DNA from: Laspinema sp. D2d
GTDB lineage: Bacteria; Cyanobacteriota; Cyanobacteriia; Cyanobacteriales; Laspinemataceae
Assembly (NCBI RefSeq): GCF_025370755.1
Contig: NZ_JAMXFC010000024.1
Coordinates: 38,723-102,722, forward strand
DNA: 64,000 nt
Reading direction: 5' to 3'
Shown: positions 1 through 8,284 of the stretch, one piece after another
How the letters are laid out: each line of letters begins with the position of its first letter
Numbering within the stretch: position 1 is the stretch's first letter
Notes under the pieces: model-generated
What the model was told of the DNA's origin: nothing
Seen by the model: the letters and a program-made list of their open reading frames with translations, nothing else
The model's database searches: none
Translations under genes and position numbers: made by a program

Positions 1-899
1 GTAAAAGGCTGTTGCAACACCTCGGTTAAGTCATAAAAGTCTTCATAAGCTATTTCCCTGGGGATTTCCCATTTTTCCTTAAAAATCTCCCAATTTTTGA
101 CTAACAATTCTCGCCGATAACTAGCGCTTTTCTTTTTAAACGTTTGGCTGCCGAAATGATGAATAAAACATCCTCGGGCAATCGCTGACTTAAATCCAGC
201 TAGGGCCGAACGAATACAAAAATCATCATCCTCAAAATTGCCAATTCCATAACGAGTATCTAAACCGCCAATGGTATCAATCACCCGGCGATTAATCAGC
301 AGGCAAAACCCCACAATGCGCCAACTATATAACACCTCTCCCGCATTTTCCCGATTCCATCGAGTCGCAAATTCTTCTAAACCATTCCCCGAATCGGTCT
401 CGTAATCCACTGAGTCAATATATTGTAAACCTGAAACATAATTACTCACCGGACCGATTAATCCTAACTTCGGGTCTTGTTGGGCTGCATTCACCAGACA
501 TTCTAACCAACCGGGAGTAACTATTGTATCATTATTTAATAAAACAATATATTCTCCTTCCGCTAATGCCATGCCCTGATTATTTCCTACGGCATAGCCT
601 AAATTTTCACTATTTAAAATAACTTTAACGCTGCGACAGAAACTCTTGACATTTTCAGCATCTTGCCCTTGAGATTGCTGCCACTGTCGCCGGACTGAAA
701 CGAAATAGTCATCGGTTCCATCACTCGATCCATTATCAACGAGAACTATTTCATAAGGAGTTTTAGTGTAGCTTTGAATACTTTCTAGGCATTGTCTCGT
801 ATAATCAAGCTGATTGTAGGCCAGAATAACCAGTGAAACCAGAGGTAAATCAGTTGAAGGTTCAGGCTGTGGATTGATAGAGGGGACGAGATGAGTCAC
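1..899 (-). CDS. Family 2 glycosyltransferase, 3' end cut by window edge
   Basis: About 299 residues are visible and the frame is still open at base 1, so the C-terminus is outside the window. The GT-A start pattern is clear: SLVILAYN near residues 22-29, then EIVLVDNGSSDGTDDYF near 50-66 (nucleotide-sugar binding). A LLNNDT segment near residue 110 is the DXD-like metal site. Later segments (VGFCLLINRRV, GGLDTRYGIGNFEDDDFC) are typical of O-antigen or rhamnosyl-type family 2 transferases acting on surface polysaccharide or glycoprotein. The start chosen is GTG at 899; no in-frame ATG lies between it and the upstream stop near 939-941. The acceptor and donor sugars cannot be told from sequence. 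Confidence 0.85.
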   Translation of the reverse strand, partial: MTHLVPSINPQPEPSTDLPLVSLVILAYNQLDYTRQCLESIQSYTKTPYEIVLVDNGSSDGTDDYFVSVRRQWQQSQGQDAENVKSFCRSVKVILNSENLGYAVGNNQGMALAEGEYIVLLNNDTIVTPGWLECLVNAAQQDPKLGLIGPVSNYVSGLQYIDSVDYETDSGNGLEEFATRWNRENAGEVLYSWRIVGFCLLINRRVIDTIGGLDTRYGIGNFEDDDFCIRSALAGFKSAIARGCFIHHFGSQTFKKKSASYRRELLVKNWEIFKEKWEIPREIAYEDFYDLTEVLQQPF

Positions 900-1000
900 A
901 GTTGGCTTTCTCCCGAATGGGTTTGCTAAGGTTCTAGTTTACCATTTTCGGGGGCAGTGGAACCGGAGAAAGGAGAAAAAGACTTTGATAGAGTAGCAGT

Positions 1001-1070
1001 TAGAAACCGGGTTTCTTGAGCAAATTTATGGCTTTTTTGCAGCCCATAGGGAATAGAAAGCCGGTTTCTT
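1001..1070. repeat. Paired GAAACCGG-type palindromic blocks
   Basis: Two near-identical palindromic blocks, AGAAACCGGGTTTCTT at the left and AGAAAGCCGGTTTCTT at the right, flank about 36 bases. Each half can fold on itself, and the two blocks can pair with each other. The layout suggests a small dispersed cyanobacterial intergenic repeat; no coding function is visible. Confidence 0.6.
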
Positions 1071-1113
1071 ATCATCCTCATTTCATCCAGTTCTGATGCG
1101 ATCGCGTTACTCT

Positions 1114-1247
1114 AGACTTCTTGCAAAATTCTAAAAAGCCCCCCAGGAACTAAACATTTATTCCGCGCCGCTCCCCCTTCTTAAGGGGGACGGGAGGGGG
1201 ATCTAAGGGGGGTTGGGGGGATCAATCCGTTATTTTGCAAGAGGTCT
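1114..1247. repeat. MITE-like element, copy 1 (134 bp)
   Basis: The ends are an imperfect terminal inverted repeat: AGACTTCTTGCAAAAT on the left and ATTTTGCAAGAGGTCT on the right. Inside are runs of C on the left arm and of G on the right arm around a CCCCCTTCTTAAGGGGG hairpin. The right arm carries GGGGGGATCAATCCGTTATTTTG, most of which reappears in copies 2 and 3. It has no room for a transposase, so it would have to be moved in trans. Confidence 0.65.
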
Positions 1248-1330
1248 TCTGAATCAGGGGAATATATGCAGGGGCCAAATTAGGATCGAGGCAAACCACC
1301 CGGTTCGCCTCTTTTCTGCCCCTAGAATGC

Positions 1331-2713
1331 TTACAAATAGTTTTGAATCATTTCTCGATACAGACTTTTTTGTTTCACACCCCGCACTTGATCCACTAAT
1401 CCCTTATCCTTAAAGAACTGGACCGTAGGCGTTCCGGTTACTCCCGCATTGTCTGCAATTTCTGGGTCTGCTTCAATGTCGATTTCAACATAGTGAACTT
1501 TCCCATCAAACTCATCAATCACCTTACTCAGAATCGGTTTCAAAGTATGGCAAGGGCCACAGGTGGGGGCGGAATATTTAACCACAATTAGGCGATCGCT
1601 ATCATGGTACAACTTCCGCAGAGCAAATCCTCCCACATGGCGCGTTGCAGTTGGGTCAAAATTCTCTTCCGTGTCGGATTTTTGTTCTTTTTCCGGTTCA
1701 GGCGCTTTTTCTGATGCCTCGGTTTGATGGAACTCTTGAACTAACCCATTCACCGATAACCATCGTTCTGCTAACATCGCCCCCATGCAACCTGTTCCCG
1801 CTGCGGTAATCGCTTGGCGAAACTCATGGTCTTGCACATCCCCGACAGCATAAACCCCATCTACGCTGGTTTCAACGCTTCCGTGTTTTGTGACAATATA
1901 TCCGAGTTCATCCAGTTCCAATTGACCTTTAAACAGTTGGGTATTCGGAGTATGACCGATCGCATAAAACAATCCCCGAACCTGCAAATCTGTTTCTTCC
2001 CCAGTTTTGATGTTTCTAATCTTAATTCCCTCCATCCGGTCCTCATTTCCGAAGATATCTACCGTCTCCGTATTCCAATGAACCGTGATTTTGGGGTTCT
2101 TCAAAACTCGGTCTTGCATCGCTTTTGAGGCGCGCATTTCTTCCCGACGGACTAACAGGTGAACATGGGTCCCATATTTGGTCAAATATACCGCTTCTTC
2201 CGCCGCAGTATCTCCACCACCAACCACCGCTAATGAGACGCCTTTAAAAATGGGACTGGCCCCATCACAAATCGCACAGGCAGAGACCCCACGACTCCAA
2301 AACAGGTTCTCGCTGGAGAGTCCCAACCGCTTGGCCGTGGCCCCTGTGGCAATAATTACTGTATGGGCCTTCACTTCTCGTTCCTCTGAACGGATCACGA
2401 AGGGCCGCTGACTCAAATCGACTGACTGCACATCTTCCGTGTACAATTCGGCCCCCCAGCGTTGCGCCTGGAGTTTCATGCGTTCCATGAGTTTCGGTCC
2501 CGTAATCCCTTCGGGAAATCCGGGGAAGTTCTCTACTTCTGTCGTGGTCATTAATTGTCCGCCGGGAATGCCTCCCATCTGGAACCCTTCAAATACCACG
2601 GGTTTCAGATTCGCCCGTCCCGCATAGATGGCGGCAGTGAATCCGGCAGGGCCAGATCCGATAATCACAAGGTTTTCTACTGCTGGATTTGTCATGGGGT
2701 TATTCAAACTCAT
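1331..2713 (-). CDS. trxB: NADPH-thioredoxin reductase with fused thioredoxin domain (NTRC type)
   Basis: A 460-residue flavoprotein reductase fused to its own thioredoxin. The FAD-binding GSGPAG is at residues 19-24, the redox-active CAIC at 146-149, and a second nucleotide-binding [10 protein letters not shown] follows for NADPH. The C-terminal domain from about residue 365 is a thioredoxin with CGPC at 385-388 and the cis-proline in GTPT near 429. The CAIC plus CGPC combination and the length match NTRC, which in chloroplasts and cyanobacteria passes NADPH electrons to 2-Cys peroxiredoxin and other targets. The first ATG (2713) is used; a second in-frame ATG lies six codons inside (2695), and neither has a strong ribosome-binding site. 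It is divergent from the methyltransferase gene, with a CRP-like palindrome between them. Confidence 0.95.
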   Translation of the reverse strand: MSLNNPMTNPAVENLVIIGSGPAGFTAAIYAGRANLKPVVFEGFQMGGIPGGQLMTTTEVENFPGFPEGITGPKLMERMKLQAQRWGAELYTEDVQSVDLSQRPFVIRSEEREVKAHTVIIATGATAKRLGLSSENLFWSRGVSACAICDGASPIFKGVSLAVVGGGDTAAEEAVYLTKYGTHVHLLVRREEMRASKAMQDRVLKNPKITVHWNTETVDIFGNEDRMEGIKIRNIKTGEETDLQVRGLFYAIGHTPNTQLFKGQLELDELGYIVTKHGSVETSVDGVYAVGDVQDHEFRQAITAAGTGCMGAMLAERWLSVNGLVQEFHQTEASEKAPEPEKEQKSDTEENFDPTATRHVGGFALRKLYHDSDRLIVVKYSAPTCGPCHTLKPILSKVIDEFDGKVHYVEIDIEADPEIADNAGVTGTPTVQFFKDKGLVDQVRGVKQKSLYREMIQNYL

Positions 2714-2759
2714 ACCGACTTCGTTTTAAGTCTATTATAGTGACCTGTTGATCATTATC

Positions 2760-2775
2760 AGTGATCTAAGTCACT
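2760..2775. promoter_or_regulatory. SyCRP1-like (CRP-type) palindromic site
   Basis: The sequence AGTGATCTAAGTCACT has the GTGA-N6-TCAC form. It matches the cyanobacterial SyCRP1 consensus TGTGATCTAGATCACA at 12 of 16 positions. It lies about 47 bases upstream of the NTRC start, within the divergent promoter region shared with the methyltransferase gene. Function is inferred from the match alone. Confidence 0.4.
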
Positions 2776-2812
2776 TTACGGCCCTTAATTCTTTCTCTCT
2801 TTTTTATGCCTG

Positions 2813-2840
2813 TTAACAATTAACAATTAGCAGTTAGCAG
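2813..2840. repeat. Heptanucleotide short tandem repeat (STRR type)
   Basis: Four consecutive 7-base units, TTAACAA twice and then TTAGCAG twice. Such heptamer arrays are a known feature of filamentous cyanobacterial intergenic DNA and are length-variable between strains. Confidence 0.6.
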
Positions 2841-2915
2841 TTTAGTGAGTCAACGGATTATAAGAACCAATCCCCCCTAAAATAGGAAAATCAAATCTGA
2901 GTAGCAAGTGAGATC

Positions 2916-3575
2916 ATGAAACGAGTGCTAGAACCGGAAGTGATGGATACCTGGGAGGATGCGACGGCGTATGACGCAATGGATTTTCTGGAGGTGAATA
3001 CCGCTTTTGCAGAGAGTGCGATCGCAGTCGGTCCCGACTCGGCGTTGGTCCTGGATGCAGGAACCGGGACCGCCAGAATTCCTATTTTAATCGTCCAGCG
3101 TCGTCCTCAGTGGCACATCAAGGCGATCGACCTTTCGCACAATATGTTACAAGTCGGGAGAGAAAATGTCCAAGCTGCTGGATTACAAGAGCAAATTCAC
3201 TTAGAGTATATCGATGCTAAACAGATGCCTTATGGCGACTCTACTTTTGATATGGTGATTTCCAATAGCATCATCCATCATCTCCCAGATCCCCTCCCAT
3301 TTTTACAAGAATTGAAACGGGTTTTAAAACCCAATGGAGGGATATTTTTGCGCGACTTAATGCGACCCTCGGATATAGAAACTGTAGATAAAATCGTTGC
3401 TCGAATTGGACCAGAATATAATGACTATCAAACCCAGTTATTTCGGGATTCCTTGATAGCTGCATTTACCCTAGAAGAGGTACAAAACATGATAGGAATA
3501 GCGGGATTAGAAGGGGTAAAAATTTATGCGTCTTCGGACCGTCATTGGACGGCGGAAAGAGCTTACAGAGAATAG
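2916..3575 (+). CDS. Class I SAM-dependent methyltransferase
   Basis: A 219-residue protein with the Rossmann methyltransferase core. Motif I LVLDAGTGTARIP is at residues 44-56, the acidic residue after strand 2 lies in AIDLS near 70-74, and motif IV FDMVISNSIIHHL spans 111-123, followed by LKRVLKPNGG. It resembles the UbiE/ubiquinone-type family (Methyltransf_11/25), but the substrate is not deducible. The ATG at 2916 follows an AAGTGAG ribosome-binding site. The stop codon abuts a MITE-like repeat that begins at 3574, so the last bases of the gene and the repeat overlap. Confidence 0.85.
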   Translation: MKRVLEPEVMDTWEDATAYDAMDFLEVNTAFAESAIAVGPDSALVLDAGTGTARIPILIVQRRPQWHIKAIDLSHNMLQVGRENVQAAGLQEQIHLEYIDAKQMPYGDSTFDMVISNSIIHHLPDPLPFLQELKRVLKPNGGIFLRDLMRPSDIETVDKIVARIGPEYNDYQTQLFRDSLIAAFTLEEVQNMIGIAGLEGVKIYASSDRHWTAERAYRE

Positions 3576-3647
3576 ACATCATTCTAAAAAGCCCCCCTTA
3601 AGAAGGGAGGTTGGGGGGATCAATTCGTTATTTTGCAACAAGAGGTA
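3574..3647. repeat. MITE-like element, copy 2 (about 74 bp)
   Basis: A short version of the element at 1114-1247. The left end is AGACATCATTCTAAAAAGCCCCCC and the right end is GGGGGGATCAATTCGTTATTTTGCA, then an AGAGGT end. The internal hairpin is CCCCCCTTAAGAAGGGAGG. The left arm lacks the TTGCAAAA stretch seen in copy 1. Confidence 0.6.
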
Positions 3648-3649
3648 TA

Positions 3650-4168
3650 TTATTTTTCCTGACTGGCGATCGCCGTTAAATGGCACTGATAGGATTCTTT
3701 GCTAAAGCAGACAAATCGAACTTGAGAAATGGCATTAGTTTTAGTCAAAAATTCCTGCACAGTATTGACCGCTATTCTAGCAGCCCGTTCTATTGGAAAC
3801 CCATAAACTCCCGTACTAATGGCGGGAAACGCAATAGTTTTTAGCTGATGTTTTTCGGCTAATATTAAACTCTGATGATAACAGCTTGCCAGCAATTTAT
3901 CTTCATCCTGGTTGCCCCCTTGCCATACAGGACCAACGGTATGAATCACATAGTTTGCGGGGAGATTGTAGCCCAGGGTGATCTTAGCTTCTCCCGTTTT
4001 ACAGCCATTCAGGGTGCGACATTCCGCCAATAAACCCGAACCTGCTGCGCGGTGGATAGCACCATCAACCCCGCCACCTCCTAATAGACGAGTATTGGCA
4101 GCATTAACGATCGCATCTACCTGTTGTTTGGTAATATCGCCTTGAATCACTGTGATTTTATCGGTCAT
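3650..4168 (-). CDS. Macrodomain protein, O-acetyl-ADP-ribose deacetylase type
   Basis: A 172-residue stand-alone macrodomain. The ligand-binding core is obvious: [20 protein letters not shown] near residues 20-39 and ISTGVYGFP near 117-125. This is the YmdB/MacroD-like subgroup, whose members remove acetyl from O-acetyl-ADP-ribose or ADP-ribose from acidic side chains. The start at 4168 gives a full-length domain with no extra extension. It is divergent from the NUDIX gene with only about 42 bases between starts, which suggests shared control of two ADP-ribose-linked functions. Which of the macrodomain reactions it carries out is not decidable here. Confidence 0.9.
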   Translation of the reverse strand: MTDKITVIQGDITKQQVDAIVNAANTRLLGGGGVDGAIHRAAGSGLLAECRTLNGCKTGEAKITLGYNLPANYVIHTVGPVWQGGNQDEDKLLASCYHQSLILAEKHQLKTIAFPAISTGVYGFPIERAARIAVNTVQEFLTKTNAISQVRFVCFSKESYQCHLTAIASQEK

Positions 4169-4210
4169 CGTAGTAAAGTTATTGTCAAATAGAGAAACTC
4201 CTTTTATTGT

Positions 4211-4774
4211 ATGAAAGAATTGCAGAAATGGAAACAGTTGCGATCGCGCCTAGTCTTGGACAACCAATGGTGCAAAGTTCGCCAAGATGAAATCCAACTG
4301 CCAACCGGAGAAATTATCGATGATTTCTTTGTGAATGTCCGTCCAGATATTGCCTTAGTCGTTCCAGTCACCCCCCATCAAGAAATCGTCTTCGTGCGAC
4401 AATATCGACATGGAGTCGGGGAAATCTTGTTAGAACTACCTGCCGGTGCATTCAATCCAGAAACCGAAAAAGCAGAAGCAGCAGCAGCGCGTGAAATGAC
4501 CGAAGAGACAGGTTACCATTGCCCGAACTTGATTAAACTCGCTACCCTCTATGATAATCCCGTTAAAGACACCAATACAATTCATATTTTTTTAGGCAAA
4601 AATGCGGAAGAGTCCGGACAGCAAATTTTAGATATTACCGAACAGATAGAAGTGGTTTTAGTCCCCATTGATGCCATCCTGGAGAAAATTACACAGGGAG
4701 AAATCTGCGTATCTGGAAGCGTCGCTGCCCTCTTTTTAGCTTTAAATCACTTAAAATATCCCCCTACAAGTTAA
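4211..4774 (+). CDS. NUDIX hydrolase, ADP-ribose pyrophosphatase-like
   Basis: A 187-residue NUDIX protein. The NUDIX box starts in ELPAGAF near residue 78 and ends in [10 protein letters not shown] near residue 100, with the catalytic REMTEE present. Compared with GX5EX7REUXEEXGU it has one extra residue between the leading Gly and the first Glu. The preceding strand [20 protein letters not shown] is the signature of ADP-ribose/ADP-sugar pyrophosphatases, which cleave ADP-ribose to AMP and ribose-5-phosphate. Its divergent neighbour is a macrodomain that would release ADP-ribose, which fits that assignment. The stop codon lies in an inverted repeat (arms 4764-4772 and 4788-4796). Confidence 0.85.
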   Translation: MKELQKWKQLRSRLVLDNQWCKVRQDEIQLPTGEIIDDFFVNVRPDIALVVPVTPHQEIVFVRQYRHGVGEILLELPAGAFNPETEKAEAAAAREMTEETGYHCPNLIKLATLYDNPVKDTNTIHIFLGKNAEESGQQILDITEQIEVVLVPIDAILEKITQGEICVSGSVAALFLALNHLKYPPTS

Positions 4775-4796
4775 AACCTAAACCTAAAACTTGTAG
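4764..4796. repeat. Inverted repeat overlapping the NUDIX stop
   Basis: Arms CTACAAGTT and AACTTGTAG enclose about 15 bases, with the NUDIX stop codon inside. It could form a hairpin in the 3' end of the mRNA. The stem is AT-rich and has no T-run, so a terminator role is uncertain. Confidence 0.4.
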
Positions 4797-4810
4797 TTGG
4801 ATTTATCTGA

Positions 4811-4840
4811 TGTGGAGACGATTTAGGAATCGCCCCTACA
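4811..4840. repeat. REP-like palindrome (TGTAGGGGCGATT family)
   Basis: An imperfect 30-base inverted repeat whose right arm is AATCGCCCCTACA and whose left arm is TGTGGAGACGATT. A second copy with the same right arm is at 60127-60154. It lies between the convergent NUDIX and DUF427 genes. Confidence 0.55.
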
Positions 4841-4849
4841 TTCAGTAAC

Positions 4850-5344
4850 CTACCATCCCCAACTGCCAGGAATCCCTTTAAAAGGTCCAACAATATCCGA
4901 AGTAATCCAACCCCCATAAAACCCACCGGGTTGAGGTTGCACTTCTTCTCCATCCACATAGCAAACATCCATTAATTCTGGATAGAATGCCACATAATCT
5001 TTAATCCCCTCAAATTGGGGAGTAGGATTTGGATAAAACCAAGCACAATTAGGCGCTTGTTTTTCTTTAACCGTCACCGTGTAATATCCCGCTAACCCTT
5101 TCCACTCGCAAAAACTACTTTTAGGAGTTCGGCTCAGATATTCCATTTTGATATCTTCCGGCGGGATATAATAAACTGGCGGATGACTGGTTTCCAAGAC
5201 TCGTTTTGCGTTGCGAGTATCAGCAATTTTTTCTCCATTAAAGATGATTTGGAGATGTTTGGAGACATCTTCCAACCGAGGAGGACGGGGATAATCCCAA
5301 ACGGATTCTTGTCCAGGACCGGGTTCAATTCGTTGTGGGTGCAT
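4850..5344 (-). CDS. DUF427 domain protein
   Basis: A 164-residue protein recognisable as the DUF427 family from HLQIIFNGEKIADTRNAKRVLETSHPPVYYIPPEDI in the N-terminal half. Later signatures are FCEWKGLAGYYTV and a C-terminal AFYPELMDVCYVDGEEVQPQPGGFYGGW. The family folds as a small beta-tent protein; no enzymatic role is firmly established. No signal peptide or membrane segment is seen, so it is probably cytosolic. The ATG at 5344 gives the usual family length. Confidence 0.85.
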   Translation of the reverse strand: MHPQRIEPGPGQESVWDYPRPPRLEDVSKHLQIIFNGEKIADTRNAKRVLETSHPPVYYIPPEDIKMEYLSRTPKSSFCEWKGLAGYYTVTVKEKQAPNCAWFYPNPTPQFEGIKDYVAFYPELMDVCYVDGEEVQPQPGGFYGGWITSDIVGPFKGIPGSWGW

Positions 5345-5499
5345 GAGGATTTGAGATACTAAGATGGTTTAATCATACGTTATCATATATCGGGTAAAAC
5401 TAGAGCCGGATCATCTCCCTCTGGTCTCCTTGAGGGAGGCATTGCCGAATGTTCCAGCTTATGGCACAATGAAAGAAAAAGTCAAGGGAGGTTTGAACC

Positions 5500-6480
5500 A
5501 TGACTTTAACGGTAGGCCAGAAGATCCAAGGGGGCAAATACAGCATTGAAAAGGTGCTGGGGAAAGGGAGGTTTGGGATTACTTATAAAGCGAAGGATGC
5601 CGCAGGGAAGGCAGTTGCGATCAAAACCCTTAATGACAATTTGCTATATCAACTGAGTCCCAGTGAAATTGATGAACTGGAGTCCAAGTTTTGGAATGAA
5701 GCCGTGAAATTGGCTAAGTGCAGTAATAATCGGCATATTGTCCAAGTCCAAGAAACCTTGAAAGAGGGGAAACTGTGCTGTATTGTCATGGAATATATTG
5801 ATGGGGTTGATTTGGCAAGTCGTGCCCAGAAGCAGTTACCGGAAAAACTGGCATTGCGATATATTCAGCAAATTGGAGAGGCATTGATGGAGGTGCATTC
5901 TCATCAATTACAGCATCTGGATATTAAACCGGATAATATTGTATTGCGCGGAGGAACTTCCGAGGCGGTGTTAATTGATTTTGGGTTAGCAAGGACGTTT
6001 GACCATCCCTTGACCACAACTCGCTATAGTGCACAGGGATATTCCGCCCTAGAAATGTATTCTCAAAAGAGACCGCGCGGTGCTTATACTGATGTGTATG
6101 GATTAGCGGTGACTTTATATGAATTGCTGACGGGACAAGTGCCGGTGAGTGCGATTCAGCGAAAAGATGCTGATGTACTATTGATTCCGCCCAAAGAGAT
6201 TAATCCGAACATCAGCGATCGCACGAATCAGGCTATTTTAAAAGGCATGGCGCTTGATTCTGTTGATCGGCCCCAAACTGTGCAGGAATGGTTAAAATTA
6301 TTAGGTGTTAAAAAAAGGATTCCCCTGCCCAATTGGAATGCAATGGAATGGTTCAATGCCATCATTGCGGTGGGGGCAATTGGGACGTTAATAATTGGAT
6401 TATTGACCTATTTAAACTCTAATTCTCCACCTCCACCTACTAACCCCGAACCTCCGACGTCCGAGACCATCCAACCGTAG
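5500..6480 (+). CDS. Membrane-anchored Ser/Thr protein kinase
   Basis: A 326-residue Hanks-type kinase. The glycine loop is LGKGRFGITYKA at about 20-31, the ATP lysine is K42 in AIKTL, the catalytic loop is HLDIKPDN at 139-146 and the metal loop is DFG at 160-162. The usual HRD arginine is a leucine, so this is a non-RD-type catalytic loop. A single hydrophobic segment (about 284-305) follows the kinase, and then a short Pro-rich tail, which places the kinase in the cytosol and the tail outside. GGGAGG stands ahead of the ATG. A second kinase gene follows on the same strand after 138 bases, so the two may be co-transcribed. Confidence 0.9.
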   Translation: MTLTVGQKIQGGKYSIEKVLGKGRFGITYKAKDAAGKAVAIKTLNDNLLYQLSPSEIDELESKFWNEAVKLAKCSNNRHIVQVQETLKEGKLCCIVMEYIDGVDLASRAQKQLPEKLALRYIQQIGEALMEVHSHQLQHLDIKPDNIVLRGGTSEAVLIDFGLARTFDHPLTTTRYSAQGYSALEMYSQKRPRGAYTDVYGLAVTLYELLTGQVPVSAIQRKDADVLLIPPKEINPNISDRTNQAILKGMALDSVDRPQTVQEWLKLLGVKKRIPLPNWNAMEWFNAIIAVGAIGTLIIGLLTYLNSNSPPPPTNPEPPTSETIQP

Positions 6481-6618
6481 GCAGTAAAGGGCTTTCTCCT
6501 CCCCTGCCCTTAATGTGGGATGGGATGCCTTGTTCATTGTCTCCTGCTCAACGCCCTATTAACCCCTAAATCGAGAAAACCATGAGATAATAGAACCTGT
6601 TGTCTATCCACAACGGGT

Positions 6619-7875
6619 ATGGTCTGGCCGAACGGTTATCAATTGCAGAGTCGGGATTACCGCATTGAACGGGTTTTAGGACAAGGAGGATTTGGCATTA
6701 CCTATCAAGCTCGTCACCTCAACCTCGCTCAAGATTTTGTCATCAAAACCCCCAATGAACATCTGCGATTTGACCCAGATTATCCTAAATTTGTGGACCG
6801 ATTTATCAAAGAGGGAAAGCTGATTGCTAAACTCTCCACCAACAATCCCCATCCCCATATTGTCCGAGTTTTTGACTTATTTCAAGAAGGGGATACCCAC
6901 TGCATGGTGATGGATTTTATACCCGGAGAGAGCCTGTGGCGACGGGTGCAAGCTCAGGGTGCGTTACCGGAAGCTGAAGCGGTCAAATATTTTGAACAGA
7001 TTGGGGGGGCGTTGCAGCGGGTACATGAGGCGGGATTAGTCCATCGCGATGCTCATCCAGGAAATATTATGTTTCGGGGTGATCAGGCGGTTCTGATTGA
7101 TTTTGGAATTGCCGGAGAAATGGTTCCGGTTACTGTCAGTTCTAAGCATGGCTGGAATCCAGCATTTGCTCCCTTAGAACAGATGAAAGGGTTTCGGGAA
7201 CCGACGGTGGATATTTACACCCTCAGTGCCTCTTTATATTATGCCCTGACGGGGCAACGTCCAGCTACTTCTTTTGACCGAAAAATTGATGATGTAGAAT
7301 TAGTGCCACCGAAACAATTCGTGCCGATCCTGAGCGATACGGTTAACCAAGCAGTGTTACAGGGAATGGAGTTAAAGCCTTCAAACCGACCGCAAACGAT
7401 GGGTGAATGGTTGTATCTACTGCAAACTTGCATTCCGACAACGATAGTTTCCCCCCGCTATCAGAAACTACAGGAATTCCTGGCAGCAGGCAAGTGGTGG
7501 GAGGCCGATGAAGAAACGGCACGAGTGATGCTCCATGTGGCAGGGAGAGAAAAACAGGGATACTTGGATAAGGAGTCTATCAACCAATTCCCTTGTGAAG
7601 ATTTGCGCCAAATTGACCGCCTTTGGGTAGAATATAGCAATGGACGCTTTGGGTTTTCGGTTCAGAAGCGCATCTGGCAAGAATGCGGCGGCAAAGTAGA
7701 CTATAGAACCGAGGAACGCCTGGGCGATCAGGTGGGGTGGAGAAAAAGAGGGGAATGGTTAAGTTATGAGAAACACGCTTTCAGTTCAAAGGCCCCCCTC
7801 GGACACTTTCCAATGTTAGTAATAACGTGGGATATCTCCTCTCTCACGTACAGACTCGTAAATTGTAAACTGTAA
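6619..7875 (+). CDS. Ser/Thr protein kinase with C-terminal GUN4 domain
   Basis: A 418-residue fusion. The kinase domain (about 14-270) has LGQGGFGITYQA, lysine K43 in VIKTP, HRDAHPGN at 142-149 and DFG at 161-163. The catalytic-loop lysine of HRDxKPxN is replaced by histidine. Residues 280-405 form a GUN4 domain (YQKLQEFLAAGKWWEADEET, then FPCEDLRQIDRLWVEYS and the FGFSVQKRIW segment). GUN4 domains bind porphyrins such as Mg-protoporphyrin and stimulate Mg-chelatase. The fusion therefore suggests a kinase responding to tetrapyrrole level, which is inference. It lies in tandem behind the membrane kinase and has no transmembrane segment. Confidence 0.9.
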   Translation: MVWPNGYQLQSRDYRIERVLGQGGFGITYQARHLNLAQDFVIKTPNEHLRFDPDYPKFVDRFIKEGKLIAKLSTNNPHPHIVRVFDLFQEGDTHCMVMDFIPGESLWRRVQAQGALPEAEAVKYFEQIGGALQRVHEAGLVHRDAHPGNIMFRGDQAVLIDFGIAGEMVPVTVSSKHGWNPAFAPLEQMKGFREPTVDIYTLSASLYYALTGQRPATSFDRKIDDVELVPPKQFVPILSDTVNQAVLQGMELKPSNRPQTMGEWLYLLQTCIPTTIVSPRYQKLQEFLAAGKWWEADEETARVMLHVAGREKQGYLDKESINQFPCEDLRQIDRLWVEYSNGRFGFSVQKRIWQECGGKVDYRTEERLGDQVGWRKRGEWLSYEKHAFSSKAPLGHFPMLVITWDISSLTYRLVNCKL

Positions 7876-7971
7876 GCGTTTTCCAAAGTTATTACAAATT
7901 ATTTCCGGACATTCTTCTAGTCCTCACTGAGCAATTAATTGGCGTGGTTGGCGTGGGATGAAAAGGAGTTA

Positions 7972-8205
7972 ATGATGCAGGTAGAACGTTTAATTTTAGA
8001 ACCCGATGGGTTAGGAAATCTTAAACAAATTCCGAAATTACCGCCCAACAAGCAAGTTGAGGTGACTTTTCGGGTTCTTGATGATGCAAAAGACTCTGCT
8101 ATCAAACGGAGAATCCCTCACCCGGATTTGGCGGGACAAATTAAAATCTTGTCCCCTAACTTGATGGATAGTGTTCCCGAGAGTGACTGGGAATTGCTGC
8201 AATGA
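7972..8205 (+). CDS. VapB-like antitoxin, toxin partner apparently lost
   Basis: A 77-residue protein starting at ATG 7972, chosen because AAAAGGAG lies just upstream; an upstream TTG at 7939 would add 11 residues but has no such signal. The layout QVERLILEPDGLGNLKQIPKLPPNKQVEVTFRVL, then a basic linker and a final SVPESDWELLQ, matches the small cyanobacterial antitoxins that precede PIN-domain toxins. The stop TGA overlaps an ATG (8202) that begins MIVL, as a PIN toxin gene would. After that a REP-like cruciform replaces any PIN sequence. No other partner is nearby. The family assignment is by pattern and not certain. Confidence 0.6.
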   Translation: MMQVERLILEPDGLGNLKQIPKLPPNKQVEVTFRVLDDAKDSAIKRRIPHPDLAGQIKILSPNLMDSVPESDWELLQ

Positions 8206-8284
8206 TTGTCCTTAGATCGCCTGTTTCTTGTAGGGCGCAAGCATTGCGCCCCAAGGGCGTATGCAATACGCCCCTACATAGGAT
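8202..8284 (+). pseudogene. Remnant start of a PIN (VapC) toxin gene
   Basis: The ATG overlapping the antitoxin stop (ATGA) opens a frame reading MIVLRSPVSC. MIVL is the usual opening of PIN toxins (MIVLDTH...), but the frame then runs into a REP-like repeat and stops at 8284. No PIN acidic residues are present. I read this as the stump of a deleted toxin gene; the four-residue match is short, so confidence is low. Confidence 0.3.
8229..8278. repeat. REP-like cruciform element
   Basis: An outer inverted repeat TGTAGGG/CCCTACA encloses two further hairpins, one around GGGCGCAAGCATTGCGCCC and one around GGGCGTATGCAATACGCCC. The whole can fold as a three-way structure. Its outer ends resemble those of the repeats at 4811 and 60127. 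It lies between the antitoxin gene and the 3' end of ileS. Confidence 0.6.

Larger units (their letters stand above)
900..1330. other. Intergenic region with two repeat elements, no gene
   Basis: This gap between the glycosyltransferase and NTRC holds no convincing reading frame. It contains a pair of palindromic blocks (1001-1070) and a 134-base MITE-like element (1114-1247), both listed separately. A 66-codon frame from 1213 starts inside the repeat and runs into the NTRC 3' end; it shows no coding character. Confidence 0.6.

Noticed and set aside
1114..1247. Insertion sequence
   Set aside because: It has inverted ends but no transposase coding capacity, so it was called a MITE-like repeat.
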